A stretch of DNA of 64,000 bases from Saccharothrix sp. S26 (GCF_021390395.1 NZ_JAJUWT010000012.1:186001-250000), one strand, 5' to 3'. Numbered from the stretch's first letter, positions 26,493-35,359 are shown. The notes: generated from the letters alone by a model not told the origin. Translations and numbers: made by a program.

Positions 26493-27155
26493 TCATGCGC
26501 CGGACGTTCGGCCCGCGATCGGTCGACGTTTCCAGAGTTCACCCAGGCCGTACTGAGCGCTGACGCCGAGCAGGACCGCGAAACCGTAGCCATAACCCGC
26601 GAAGATCAGGAAGAAGCTCCAATCCAGCACGGGCGGCGGGCCGGGGACGACCCAGAGGTCCGCACCACCGGTGAACGGCCCGCCGATGAAGTTGACGATG
26701 CCGGCCGCCACGGACACGCCCATCCACACGATGCCGGCGAGCGGGTACAGCACCGCCGGGGCCAGCAGGACCGACAGGCCGGCGAAGTTCCACGCTTCGG
26801 GGATGCGTTCGACGCGATCGGTGACGGCCGCGAACACGATGGCCACGACCGCGGAGAGCGCCATGTACACCGCGGTCGTGACGTCGAGGGGCAGCGGGCC
26901 GCCGAGGTAGTCCGGGCGCAGGCCCGCGATGCCGTGCTCGTGCAGGGCGGTGGCGAACCGGGTGTGCTCGACCTCGCCGGAGAGCACTTCCCCGAGCTGC
27001 GACAGCGCCGCGCCGCCGATGTGCAGGAGCCAGGCGAACAGGACGTCCACGCCGAGCACGCCGATCGTGCCGGCCAGGCGGACCCAGATCGGCAACCGCT
27101 CCGAGCCGCCCTCCGCCGGGCTCTCGTGCGCCGCGGTTCGGGATTCCGACGACAT
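26493..27155 (-). CDS. polytopic membrane protein, unrecognised
   Basis: 220 residues with about five membrane helices, including LAGTIGVLGVDVLFAWLLHI, VYMALSAVVAIVFAAVTDRV, LSVLLAPAVLYPLAGIVWMG and a final FFLIFAGYGYGFAVLLGVSA. No motif of a known transporter or enzyme is visible. The ATG at 27155 follows an AGGGGGCC site. It stands alone between GH62 and a gene-poor stretch. Function unknown. Confidence 0.6.
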   Translation of the reverse strand: MSSESRTAAHESPAEGGSERLPIWVRLAGTIGVLGVDVLFAWLLHIGGAALSQLGEVLSGEVEHTRFATALHEHGIAGLRPDYLGGPLPLDVTTAVYMALSAVVAIVFAAVTDRVERIPEAWNFAGLSVLLAPAVLYPLAGIVWMGVSVAAGIVNFIGGPFTGGADLWVVPGPPPVLDWSFFLIFAGYGYGFAVLLGVSAQYGLGELWKRRPIAGRTSGA

Positions 27156-27285
27156 CGCAGGCCCCCTGCCACGCGCGGACGATCACGGCCGGTGCCGATC
27201 ATGGTGTGCGGGGACGCGCCGGCGGGTCAACCCCGCTCACCCGCTCGCCCGCCGCCTGTTCGGTGGCCGATCACCGCGGCGGGCG

Positions 27286-27507
27286 TCAGCGGGATCCCCG
27301 CAGGCGCAGCGGTTCGGCGCGGGCGTGCACGACGCCGGGCACGTCGTCGTCACCCCGGCGCGGGGCCGGGCCGATCAGCAGGACCGGGCCGAGCGCCTTG
27401 CTCGTCTCCTCGGTGATCGGCGCGGTGAGGGCCGCCGCGGTGCGCCCGAAAGTCCACACCACCGCCGAACCCGGATCGTCCCCCTGGGACTGCACCTGCG
27501 GAGACAC
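27286..27507 (-). pseudogene. PrsW-like protease fragment
   Basis: Within the 389-bp gap 27156-27544 a minus-strand frame reads FGRTAAALTAPITEETSKAL, matching the PrsW intramembrane protease motif region (A-P-x-x-E-E-x-x-K). No membrane helices of the family remain before or after it, so this is probably a decayed fragment. The rest of the gap shows nothing else. Confidence 0.4.
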
Positions 27508-27544
27508 CCAGCGCTGGACGACTTCCGGGTGCCGCGCCCTCGCA

Positions 27545-28225
27545 TCAGCGGGAGAGGCGGGCTTCGATGCCGTCGAGGACGAAGTCGAGGCCGGTCCGGA
27601 ACGTCTCGTCGGCGTCCAGGTGCGGCCCGTCGTGGACCATCCGGGCCAGCGCGGGGAACCGCCCGGTGGCGAAGGTGCGCGTCAGGTACGGCCCGTAGGT
27701 GGTCTGCCACTGCTCCTGGTTCAGCCCGGAGGCGCGCTCGGCACGCCGCTCGGTGATCTCCCGGCGCACCGCGCCGATCACGTACGCGGTGACCGCCCCG
27801 ACCGCCGGCACGACGACGCCCAGGTCGACGTCACCCATCGCGGCCAGCACGCTCTCGCCGGTGACCAGCGTGTTCGGCCCGAGCTGGGGCCGTCCGCCGA
27901 GCAGGTCGGCGAGCCACTCGTGCCGGTGCGCGACCTGCCTGGTGGCCTCGGCGAACGAGCCCAGCACCTCCCGCCAGCCCTGCCCCGTCGGCCTGATCTC
28001 GGCGTGGACCGCGTCGACCATCAGGTCGAGCAGCTCCTCCTTGGTCGCGATGTAGCCGTACAGCCGCATGGGCCCGACGTCCAGCGCAGCGGCCACCTTG
28101 CGCAACGACACCGCGTCCAGGCCGTCCGCGTCGGCGAGCTCGATGGCCGCCCGGACGATCCGCTCCCGGCTCAACGGCGCCGGCGCCGGCCGATCCGGCG
28201 GCTCCGGTCGCTCCCACACCACCAT
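27545..28225 (-). CDS. TetR-family repressor
   Basis: 226 residues: an N-terminal TetR helix-turn-helix (LSRERIVRAAIELADADGLD, SLRKVAAALDVGPMRLYGYI) and an all-alpha C-terminus of the tetracycline-repressor type (FRTGLDFVLDGIEARL). The ATG at 28225 is chosen because the DNA-binding domain starts soon after. It diverges from the TetX-like monooxygenase with operator-like palindromes between them, the classical drug-sensing pair. The inducer is unknown. Confidence 0.85.
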   Translation of the reverse strand: MVVWERPEPPDRPAPAPLSRERIVRAAIELADADGLDAVSLRKVAAALDVGPMRLYGYIATKEELLDLMVDAVHAEIRPTGQGWREVLGSFAEATRQVAHRHEWLADLLGGRPQLGPNTLVTGESVLAAMGDVDLGVVVPAVGAVTAYVIGAVRREITERRAERASGLNQEQWQTTYGPYLTRTFATGRFPALARMVHDGPHLDADETFRTGLDFVLDGIEARLSR

Positions 28226-28234
28226 GCCGAGGAC

Positions 28235-28280
28235 AATACACCGTAGCCTTCGATACACTGTATTGACCGATACGGTGAAT
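28235..28280. promoter_or_regulatory. TetR operator region
   Basis: A perfect palindrome ATACACTGTAT (28253-28263) is flanked by a partial copy AATACACCGTAG (28235-28246) and by CGATACGGTGAATCG downstream. All three share a TACxGTGTA-like core in one or the other orientation. The cluster covers the divergent promoters of the repressor and the monooxygenase, as expected for autoregulated TetR systems. Confidence 0.65.
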
Positions 28281-28291
28281 CGAGGCTGATC

Positions 28292-29401
28292 ATGACCATC
28301 GCCATCGTCGGGGCCGGTTTGGGCGGCCTGACGCTTGCCCGCGTGCTGCACGTGAACGGCATCGACGCCGTCGTCTACGAACGCGAACCGTCACGTGACG
28401 CGCGCGGCCAGGGCGGCATGCTCGACATCCACTCCGGCCAGCGGGCGCTGCGCGAGGCCGGCCTGATCGACCGCTTCTACGCGATAGCCCGCGGCGAGGG
28501 TCAGGACATGCGGCTGCTGGAGCCGGACGGCACCCTGCTGCTCCAGGAGGACACGCCCGAGGACGCCCCGCTGCTGCGCCCCGAGGTGGACCGCGCCGAT
28601 CTGCGCGACCTGCTGCTGGACTCCCTCCCCGATGACGCGGTGCGCTGGGGGCACGCGTACGAGTCCGCCGACGACGGCGTGCTGCGGTTCGCCGACGGCC
28701 GCACCGCGACGTACGACCTGCTCGTCGGCGCCGACGGCGCGAACTCCCGGGTCCGCGCGCTGCTCACCGACGCCCGACCCGCGCACATCGGCCAGCACGT
28801 CGTCGAGATCGGCATCCCCGACATCGACCGCACCCACCCCGACCTCGCCGCGATGGTCGGGCGCGGCAACTACTGGGTGCTCGGCGACGGGCGATCGCTG
28901 GCGGCGCAACGCAACGGCGACGGCCGCGTGCGCATCGGCCTCAACTTCTACAACACCGATGAGGACTGGTTCGCCACCAGCGGCATCCCGTTCGACGACC
29001 CCGCCGCCGCCCGCGCGCGGCTGATCGAGCTGTTCGCCGACTGGGACACGCGGTTCACCGCCCTGATCGCGGCCTGCGACGACACGGTCCAGCCGCGGTC
29101 GCTCACCTCCCTCCCGGTCGGCCTGACCTGGCCGTCGAGACCGGACGTCACCCTGGTCGGCGATGCCGCGCACCTGATGCCGCCGGTCGGGGAAGGCGCC
29201 AACATGGCGCTGCTCGACGGTGCCCTGCTCGGCCTCGCCCTGGCCGCCCACCCGGACGACCGCGCGGCCGCCGTGGCGGAGTACGAACGCGAGATGTTCG
29301 AGCGCACCAGCGCCGCCGCCCGGATGTCCGCGGACATGCAGGAACTGCTGATGTCCCCGGACGCCGCCGCCAGGATGCTCACGTTCTTCCAACCGGGCTG
29401 A
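28292..29401 (+). CDS. TetX-like FAD-dependent monooxygenase
   Basis: 369 residues of the class A flavoprotein hydroxylases: N-terminal GxGxxG FAD motif (MTIAIVGAGLGGLTLARVL), the TetX-like RGQGGMLDIHSGQ region, the DG motif in LLVGADGANSRVRALL, and the second FAD motif VTLVGDAAHLMPPVGEGANM. The 369-residue length is close to TetX. With a divergent TetR repressor, inactivation of a polyketide antibiotic by hydroxylation is plausible. Sequence alone does not prove tetracycline as substrate. Confidence 0.8.
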   Translation: MTIAIVGAGLGGLTLARVLHVNGIDAVVYEREPSRDARGQGGMLDIHSGQRALREAGLIDRFYAIARGEGQDMRLLEPDGTLLLQEDTPEDAPLLRPEVDRADLRDLLLDSLPDDAVRWGHAYESADDGVLRFADGRTATYDLLVGADGANSRVRALLTDARPAHIGQHVVEIGIPDIDRTHPDLAAMVGRGNYWVLGDGRSLAAQRNGDGRVRIGLNFYNTDEDWFATSGIPFDDPAAARARLIELFADWDTRFTALIAACDDTVQPRSLTSLPVGLTWPSRPDVTLVGDAAHLMPPVGEGANMALLDGALLGLALAAHPDDRAAAVAEYEREMFERTSAAARMSADMQELLMSPDAAARMLTFFQPG

Positions 29402-29418
29402 CCGCCGCCCGTGCCGGG

Positions 29419-30165
29419 TCAGGCGAAGATCACCGGCACGTCGAGCGCACGCAGCGCCTGGTGCTCGGCGGGCGCGTCCGTGACCACGCCGGCGACGTCG
29501 GCGAGCGGCACCACCGAGAACCGTGACACCGCGCCGATCTTCTCGGAGCTGGCCAGCACGTAGGTGTCGGCCGCCTGGTGGGCAAGTGCGCGCTTCATCG
29601 CGGCTTCGTCGGCGTCGTCGGTGGTGAGGCCGAACTCCTCGTGCACGCCGGTCACCCCCAGCAGGAACAGGTCGGCGTGCAGTCCGCGCGCCGCCTCGAC
29701 CGCCGCCGCACCGCAGGCGACCATCGAGTGCTTGAACAGCCGCCCGCCGATCAGGTACACCTCCACGCCCCGGTGCTCGGCCAGGGCGCTCGCCACCGTG
29801 GGGCTGTGGGTGACCACGGTGGCGTCCAGGTCGAGCGGCAGGGCCCGCACGACGGCCAGGGCCGTCGTGCCTCCGTCGATGATCGCCGTGCTGCCGGGTT
29901 CGACCAGCGCCGCCGCCCGCGCCGCGACGCGCTGCTTGCCGGAAGCCTCCACCCCTTGCCGGGTCGCGTAGTCGGCGATGGCGGGCGAGATCGGCAACGC
30001 GCCGCCGTAGACCCGCTGGCACAGCCCGGCGGCGGCCAGTTCGCGCAGGTCGCGCCGGATGCTGTCCTCCGACAGGCCCAGCTCGGCGGCGAGGTCCTTG
30101 GCCACGATGCGCCCGTCGACGCGAAGTCGTTCGAGCAGCAGATCCCGCCGTTGAGCCGCGAGCAA
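29419..30165 (-). CDS. DeoR-family regulator
   Basis: 248 residues: a DeoR helix-turn-helix (RRDLLLERLRVDGRIVAKDL, then SEDSIRRDLRELAAAGL) and a sugar-phosphate-sensing DeoR C-terminal domain with IIDGGTTALAVVRAL, LIGGRLFKHSMVACG and DLFLLGVTGVHEEFG. The TTG start at 30165 is preferred because AAGGAGG lies seven bases upstream; an ATG at 30201 (MCNNRKK) would put the ribosome site inside the gene. It diverges from the DUF4406-like gene across 48 bp. Such regulators usually answer a phosphorylated sugar or nucleoside. Confidence 0.8.
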   Translation of the reverse strand: MLAAQRRDLLLERLRVDGRIVAKDLAAELGLSEDSIRRDLRELAAAGLCQRVYGGALPISPAIADYATRQGVEASGKQRVAARAAALVEPGSTAIIDGGTTALAVVRALPLDLDATVVTHSPTVASALAEHRGVEVYLIGGRLFKHSMVACGAAAVEAARGLHADLFLLGVTGVHEEFGLTTDDADEAAMKRALAHQAADTYVLASSEKIGAVSRFSVVPLADVAGVVTDAPAEHQALRALDVPVIFA

Positions 30166-30213
30166 TCCGGTTCCTCCTTGTTTCTTCCGATTGTTGCACA
30201 TTATGGTGGCCCC

Positions 30214-30588
30214 ATGAGCAGACCTCTGTTGATCCTCATCGCCGGTCCCTACCGCTCCGGCACCGGCGACGACCCGGCGTTGATGGCGCGCAACCTGGCC
30301 CGGCTGGAGGAAGCCGCGTGGCCGGTCTTCCGCAGCGGGCACGTGCCGATGATCGGCGAGTGGGTCGCGCTGCCCGTGCTGCGCGGGGCCGGCGGCACAG
30401 GGCCGACCGACCCCGTGGCGGACGGGATCATGTACCCGACCGCCGAACGGCTGCTCCGGCACTGCGACGCGGTGCTGCGGCTGCCGGGTGAGTCGACGGG
30501 AGCCGACCAGGACGTGCGGATCGCGCGGGAACGGGGCCTCCCGGTCTACCACCGGGTCGAGGACATCCCTGGCTACCGCGCCGCTTGA
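30214..30588 (+). CDS. DUF4406/nucleoside deoxyribosyltransferase-like protein
   Basis: 124 residues with the Rossmann-like start LLILIAGPYRSGTGDDPALM and the core HCDAVLRLPGESTGADQDVR, as in DUF4406 and nucleoside 2-deoxyribosyltransferase-like proteins. These bind nucleotide-like ligands; the reaction is not established. It diverges from a DeoR regulator, often linked to nucleoside or sugar use, which fits. Family is likely, function open. Confidence 0.6.
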   Translation: MSRPLLILIAGPYRSGTGDDPALMARNLARLEEAAWPVFRSGHVPMIGEWVALPVLRGAGGTGPTDPVADGIMYPTAERLLRHCDAVLRLPGESTGADQDVRIARERGLPVYHRVEDIPGYRAA

Positions 30589-30779
30589 CGGCCTTCTCGT
30601 CGGTGACCGCGCGGGTGAGCAGCGATTCACCGGCAACGGTGAAGCGCGGAGCCGTCGGGGATTTCCTCACGGGCATGGGCGTGTTGGTAGCGGCTCAGGT
30701 CCTGGGCCTCGTGCCCGCCGCCGCGACGGGCGGTGACCGGGGTCGGGTGGTGCTGCGTCGTGGCGACTGTTCGAACGCG

Positions 30780-30945
30780 GTGCCCTGGTGGCGAGGACGG
30801 CCTGGTCGCGTGGGTGGGCGACCGTGACTCGGTACCGCCCGCCATCGCGGTGAAGCGGCGGTGGTGGAGTGCGGTGACCGGCTGGTCGTGCCGGGGTTCG
30901 TGGACTGCCACGTGCACTACAGAGAGGTCGCCGGGTCCTTCCTGG
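30780..30945 (+). pseudogene. amidohydrolase N-terminus relic
   Basis: The 563-bp stretch 30589-31151 has no intact gene. At 30792 one frame reads EDGLVAWVGDRDSVPP; shortly after, another frame continues as VVECGDRLVVPGFVDCHVHY, the metal-binding H-x-H start of amidohydrolases. Together they spell the beginning of an amidohydrolase broken by a frameshift, with no barrel after it. This is a decayed gene end. Confidence 0.5.
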
Positions 30946-31151
30946 ACCGCCTGCCCACCGGAGCTCGAACGCCGCACGCGCGGGGCCGAAACGACCGCCT
31001 GTTCGCCCTAATGACCTCGGGCGACGACCGCGCCCCGTTGGCCGACCCCTCACCAACGCCGGACTTCCGTGCGAGCACATCGGGTGTCGGTGGTCCGTGG
31101 TGCAATGCGTGCGGGGGATCAGCCGAGGGGGCGGGTAGTCGATGGACGCAC

Positions 31152-31682
31152 GTGAAGCGGTGGGCAGGACGGCGGTCGCGCTGGGGTGGACCGGTTCGGT
31201 CACCCCCGACGCTGGGCTGGGACGTGGTGGAGCGCCGGTTGGGCACCCCGTTGCCCGCCGACTACAAGGAGTTCATGCGCCGGTTCCCGTCCGGGATGTT
31301 CCGGGACGTGGTCTGCGTCTTCAACCCCGTCCAGGACGAGGAGTCCCTGGCGCGGCTGGTGGACGAGTTCGAGGGGATGCTGCTCGGGGTGCGGATCCTC
31401 TGGGAGGAGTACGACGACGACTCCTTCCCGCCCTTCCCCGAACCGCGCGGCGTGATCCCGTTCGCCTCCGATTCCTCCGGCGGGTCGTTGTTCTGGCTGC
31501 CCTGGCACCCCGACCCGGACCGCTGGCACGTCGTGTTCCTGAGCCGCAACCTCGCCGCGGGCTGGACGAGGACGAGACGCCCGATGACCGCCGTGATGCG
31601 GCAACTCGCGAACAGCCGGAGCGAGCGCAACATCCTGGGCTGGGACCTGGCCGGCAAGGAACGCGACTTCGAGCCCTTCTAG
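31152..31682 (+). CDS. SUKH (SMI1/KNR4) family protein, start uncertain
   Basis: The last ~155 residues form a SUKH domain: GWDVVERRLGTPLPADYKEF, a hydrophobic core with DEFEGMLLGVRILWEEYDDD, the FASDSSGGSLFWLPW strand and DRWHVVFLSRNL. SUKH proteins are typical immunity proteins of polymorphic toxin systems. No toxin gene is adjacent, so it may be an orphan. In-frame GTG at 31152 is the only usable start, but ATG at 31142, behind GAGGGGGCGG, opens the natural-looking N-terminus MDAREAV in another frame. A frameshift near 31160-31205 is therefore possible. Confidence 0.65.
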   Translation: MKRWAGRRSRWGGPVRSPPTLGWDVVERRLGTPLPADYKEFMRRFPSGMFRDVVCVFNPVQDEESLARLVDEFEGMLLGVRILWEEYDDDSFPPFPEPRGVIPFASDSSGGSLFWLPWHPDPDRWHVVFLSRNLAAGWTRTRRPMTAVMRQLANSRSERNILGWDLAGKERDFEPF

Positions 31683-31905
31683 CGCCTGGCCTGGACGGGC
31701 GTGGCCGGACTTGCCGCAACGGCATGGGCCGTGGGAGACGGCCCACAACCGGTCCTGGCGCTGCCGGCGCCACGACATCCCGCATCGGATGCGCTCACCA
31801 GCACGCCGCCGGCACGGCAACGGCCGCACCCGGTTCACCAGGGCGACCAGACCCGGGTCATCAAGTAACGAAGCCGACCTGCGGTGGTGCGGGCCATCGT
31901 GGTGC

Positions 31906-33432
31906 CTACCTGGGTGCGGAGGCCGCTCGTGCGGGCCGCGGTGACGTCAGGAGTTCCGGTGTGCCGATGGACTGGGGGTAGCGGAACCGGTTGTCGGGGT
32001 CGTACTTGTTCTTGACCTTGACAAGGCGCTCGTAGTTGCCGCCGTAGTAGGCGTGCTGCCAGTCGACCAGTTCGGGATCGGGGAAGTTGACGTAGGCCGC
32101 GTCGGTGCCCAGCAGGGTGCGCAAGGTGCGGTAAACCTGGCGGGTCTGGCGCAGCGCCGCCTCCGACTCCTCCTCCGAGGCGCCGGGTGCCCATCGGCTG
32201 CCGATGTCGATGACGAACTTCGCCCCGCGGTGGGGGTAGGCGGTGTCGTGCGGCGCGGGCTCGGCGCTCGCGCCGCCCATGGCGAACAAGGTCACGTAGC
32301 CGTCCGCCCGTGCCTTGCCCGGATCCCAGCCGCGCGTCCACTCGGTGATCGCGGTCAGCGCGTCCGCGGTCAGCCAGCGGTCGGGGACGAGGGATTTCGA
32401 GGTGTAGCACTCCCGGTCCTCGGGGACGTCCAGCAAGTGGTCCTGCGCTTCCCAGAACCCGCGTTCCTCGATGAACTCGGAGGTCGGGTGCAGGGCGAGC
32501 AAACCCCGGAAGAGTCGCCGCAGCGTGGCTTCGGGGCCGAGGCGTTGGCCGAGCACCCACAGGAACGCCTTGCCGTCCCGCGCGTGCTTGAACCCGATCC
32601 GGACGTCGAGGTCGTGCGTGTGGTCGGTGTCGAGCAGGTGTTGCAGCTCCTGCACCACCGGCACGGCGACGTCGAGGGGGAACGTCAGGTCGAAGACGGT
32701 GGCGCGCAGCTGCGCCACCGGCACGGCGTCGAAGACGAAGGAGGTGTTGACGCCGAAGTTGCCGCCCGCCCCGCCGCGGCACGCCCAGAACAGGTCGGCG
32801 TTCTCGTTCTCGGTGGCGCGAACCAGGGTGCTGTCGGCCAGCACGAGCCTCGTCTCGACGAGCCGGTCGCACGTCAAGCCCCACTTGCGGTCGTTGAACC
32901 CGAGGCCGCCGCCGAGGGTCAGCCCCGCCACGCCGACGGTCGGGCACCGCCCGCCGGGGAAGTACAGGCCCAGTCCACGGTTGTCGTACACATCGGAGTT
33001 GGTCGAGCCGCCGCCCACGTGCAACCGTTGTCCGTCCTTGTGCAGCCAGTGCATCCTCTCCCCGAGGCAGATCACCACCCCGTCGGGGACGGTCGAGTAG
33101 CCGGCGTAGTTGTGGCCGCCCGAGCGGAGCCGGAAGGGCACCCCCTCCACCAGGCACCACTGCACGGCCACCTGCACGTCGTGCTCGTTCTGGCAGACGA
33201 TCTCCCGGAGCGGTGGCGGGTAGGCGTAACGCTGGTTGTCCACCGGGGCGCAGCCGGTGAGCAGCTGGGCAGCCGGGCTGAGCGCTCGGCGCAGCGCGCG
33301 CCACGCAGCACCCTCCACGGGCAACCCGGCCCGCGTCCCCGCGGCCACCGCCGGCGACGCGCCGTGTGGCAAGGCCACCGCGGCCGCCGCCGCGGCGCCG
33401 GCGCTGAGCAGGGTCCTCCGACTGACCGGCAT
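31906..33432 (-). CDS. secreted berberine-bridge-type FAD oxidase
   Basis: 508 residues. A twin-arginine signal (SRRTLLSAGAAAAAAVAL) precedes a FAD_binding_4 domain with both covalent flavin anchors: His in LRSGGHNYAGYS and Cys in GRCPTVGVAGLTLGGGLGF. The BBE C-terminal motif YYGGNYERLVKVKNKYDPDN is present. Enzymes with this bicovalent flavin oxidise sugars, oligosaccharides or alkaloid-like molecules with oxygen. Folding with flavin before Tat export is expected. No sugar-binding specificity can be read. The ATG at 33432 begins directly with the Tat motif. Confidence 0.85.
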   Translation of the reverse strand: MPVSRRTLLSAGAAAAAAVALPHGASPAVAAGTRAGLPVEGAAWRALRRALSPAAQLLTGCAPVDNQRYAYPPPLREIVCQNEHDVQVAVQWCLVEGVPFRLRSGGHNYAGYSTVPDGVVICLGERMHWLHKDGQRLHVGGGSTNSDVYDNRGLGLYFPGGRCPTVGVAGLTLGGGLGFNDRKWGLTCDRLVETRLVLADSTLVRATENENADLFWACRGGAGGNFGVNTSFVFDAVPVAQLRATVFDLTFPLDVAVPVVQELQHLLDTDHTHDLDVRIGFKHARDGKAFLWVLGQRLGPEATLRRLFRGLLALHPTSEFIEERGFWEAQDHLLDVPEDRECYTSKSLVPDRWLTADALTAITEWTRGWDPGKARADGYVTLFAMGGASAEPAPHDTAYPHRGAKFVIDIGSRWAPGASEEESEAALRQTRQVYRTLRTLLGTDAAYVNFPDPELVDWQHAYYGGNYERLVKVKNKYDPDNRFRYPQSIGTPELLTSPRPARAASAPR

Positions 33433-33837
33433 GGTTCTTTCTCCTCCGCTGCGTCGCCCCCGGCACGGCCGGTCCGGGGCTGCACGGGCACCTCGATGGG
33501 ACCACAGGGGACAGTCACATCGAGGTGCCCGCTCGCGCTCAGCGTCGTGGCACCGGTCGGTGCGGCGGAAGGTGGTTCAGCCTGCCGGGTCACCGGGCGG
33601 CGGGTACCCCGCATGACCCACCGACAGGTGCGTTTACCCGCCCGGAACACGTCCGGCGGGAGCACGGCGGCGACGAACGGCCGACCGCGTCCGTCATCGG
33701 AGTGGCCCGGCGCCACGCCCTCACCGCTCCCGTGCACGAGGCGTGGCGCCGACCACGGCACCGCGTTCCATCGTTCGTGTACCGGCGCACCGCCGGTACA
33801 CGACACCCGCTCGGGTGATGAACGTGCACCGCCGTGG
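33433..33837. other. gene-free gap of 405 bp with one hairpin
   Basis: No frame here shows convincing coding character. The only structure seen is a 14-bp perfect inverted repeat, CGGGCACCTCGATG (33485-33498) with its complement at 33518-33531 and a 19-nt loop. It could terminate the leftward gene ending at 33838 or act in the leader of the oxidase. Confidence 0.5.
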
Positions 33838-35226
33838 TCAGGGGCGGTCGTCGAAGAGCTGGGTCCAGCGGCCGTCGAAGCCGCCGTTGCCGGCGAGGTG
33901 CCACCCGGCGGGCAACCAGGTGCCCGCCTCGCGGCGGTCCGCGGTGTCGACGACGCCGGTGTGGACGAAGAAGTCGTGTTGCCGCCAGTACGCGTTGTGG
34001 GACGCGAGGTCGCCGCTGACCACGCCCCTGCTGCGGCCGTAGCTGTCGAGGCCCGACCCTTCGTAGCCGCCGAAGTCGTCGGAGCCGGCGCTGTCGTCCG
34101 CGTTCGCCTCACCCGAGTACGCGCCGTACAGCCAGCTCTTGGACGGGATGCCCTCGCGGCCGTCGGTGAGGTCGCCCGCGCCGATGTCGAGCGAGGCGGT
34201 GTAGAAGCGTTGCAGGCCGGCGGACACCTCCGGCTGACCGGTCTCCGACGTCACCGGCGACTCCAGCAGCACGTCGCTGGTCTTGGTGTCCCGCCAGTGC
34301 AGCTGCCAGTTCTGCCAGTGCGTCGGCAGGACGTCGGCCAGGTCCTGCAGCTCGTAGGTCACGCGCTTGACCGACCGCCAGGCCGTGGAGTCGCCGTTGT
34401 CGAGCCGGCTGGCCAGGGCCGGGGCCGAGGCGGACGTCACGGCTTGCGCGCCCCAGGTGGAGACGGCGGCCTGCGACGCTTCCGGGACGAACACGTAGTG
34501 GACGTTCTTCTTGCTGTCGTTGTTGATGTCGACCTCGGCCTTGCCGGTCCCGTTCAGGGCCGCGGCGACGGTGCTCCACGGCGTGGTGGCGAACCGGAGC
34601 TCGTGACCGCGCGTGGTCGTGGGCAGGGCCCCGCTGCCGTCGGCCTGCCACAGCATCAGGTGCTTGCCCGTGGCCGTCGTCATGAACTGCACCGCGCTGT
34701 CGGTGGAGCGCCGCATGATGTGCTCGTGGTGGGTGGTCACCGTGGCGTAGGCGACGCTCTCACCGGTGCCGGGGTTCCCGGTCACGCCCCGCAGCACGAT
34801 CTCGACGCGTTCCCAGTCGTGGATCTGCTCGAAGTCCTTGTCCGCCGCGTTGTACACGTGGTACAGCAGGACGAGGTTCTTCGTCCCGTTCTCGGCGTAC
34901 TCGAGCAACGCGCTGTAGAGCGTCGGGCGGATGCGCCAGTGGGTGTTCGCGCCCTGCACGTACTGGTTGACGTTGCGCCAGTTCACCCGGTTGTCGGAGA
35001 ACCGCCCGTTGCGGTCGAAGTCGTAGTTCGACAGCCAGTCCGTGCCCTCCTGGCTGTTGTTCTCGTCGCCGCGCTTGTAGATCAGCGGCGCGTAGTGGTA
35101 CAGGTACGCCTGCCGCTGCGCCGTGGTCAAGGTCCACGAGACCGCCCCGGCGCTCCCGGCCCCGGGCCAGGTCACAGCGGTGGTCATCACCAAGACGGCA
35201 AGCAGTCCGCGAACGGTTCTCAGCAC
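33838..35226 (-). CDS. secreted protein, family not recognised
   Basis: 462 residues with a signal peptide (VRGLLAVLVMTTAVTWPGAG, cleaved near SAGAVSW). The mature part has a Trp/Tyr/Asp-rich fold with YHYAPLIYKRGDENNS, DWLSNYDFDRNG, YHVYNAADKDFEQIHDWERV and a His cluster THHEHIMRR. The APLIY...DWERVEI spacing recalls NPP1/Vps62-like secreted proteins, but I cannot confirm this. GTG at 35226, behind AAGGGC, is chosen because the signal peptide starts there. It is divergent from the NACHT gene across 271 bp. Function unknown. Confidence 0.65.
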   Translation of the reverse strand: MLRTVRGLLAVLVMTTAVTWPGAGSAGAVSWTLTTAQRQAYLYHYAPLIYKRGDENNSQEGTDWLSNYDFDRNGRFSDNRVNWRNVNQYVQGANTHWRIRPTLYSALLEYAENGTKNLVLLYHVYNAADKDFEQIHDWERVEIVLRGVTGNPGTGESVAYATVTTHHEHIMRRSTDSAVQFMTTATGKHLMLWQADGSGALPTTTRGHELRFATTPWSTVAAALNGTGKAEVDINNDSKKNVHYVFVPEASQAAVSTWGAQAVTSASAPALASRLDNGDSTAWRSVKRVTYELQDLADVLPTHWQNWQLHWRDTKTSDVLLESPVTSETGQPEVSAGLQRFYTASLDIGAGDLTDGREGIPSKSWLYGAYSGEANADDSAGSDDFGGYEGSGLDSYGRSRGVVSGDLASHNAYWRQHDFFVHTGVVDTADRREAGTWLPAGWHLAGNGGFDGRWTQLFDDRP

Positions 35227-35340
35227 TGCACAAGCCCTTCGTCGACGTTGGCGACCCCGGTCCGACCACCCGGCTACGGGCGCAGTGGGCCAGAGTGCCA
35301 CCCACACCGGACGACGCCACCCCCGATTCACCGGCCTGGA

Positions 35341-35359
35341 CCAGTGCTGTCAGCACTGG
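35341..35359. promoter_or_regulatory. 19-bp perfect palindrome before NACHT gene
   Basis: CCAGTGCTG-T-CAGCACTGG is a perfect 9+1+9 palindrome in the divergent gap between the secreted-protein gene and the HTH-NACHT gene, 139 bp upstream of the latter. It looks like an operator; the Xre-type HTH of the NACHT protein is one candidate binder. Confidence 0.55.
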
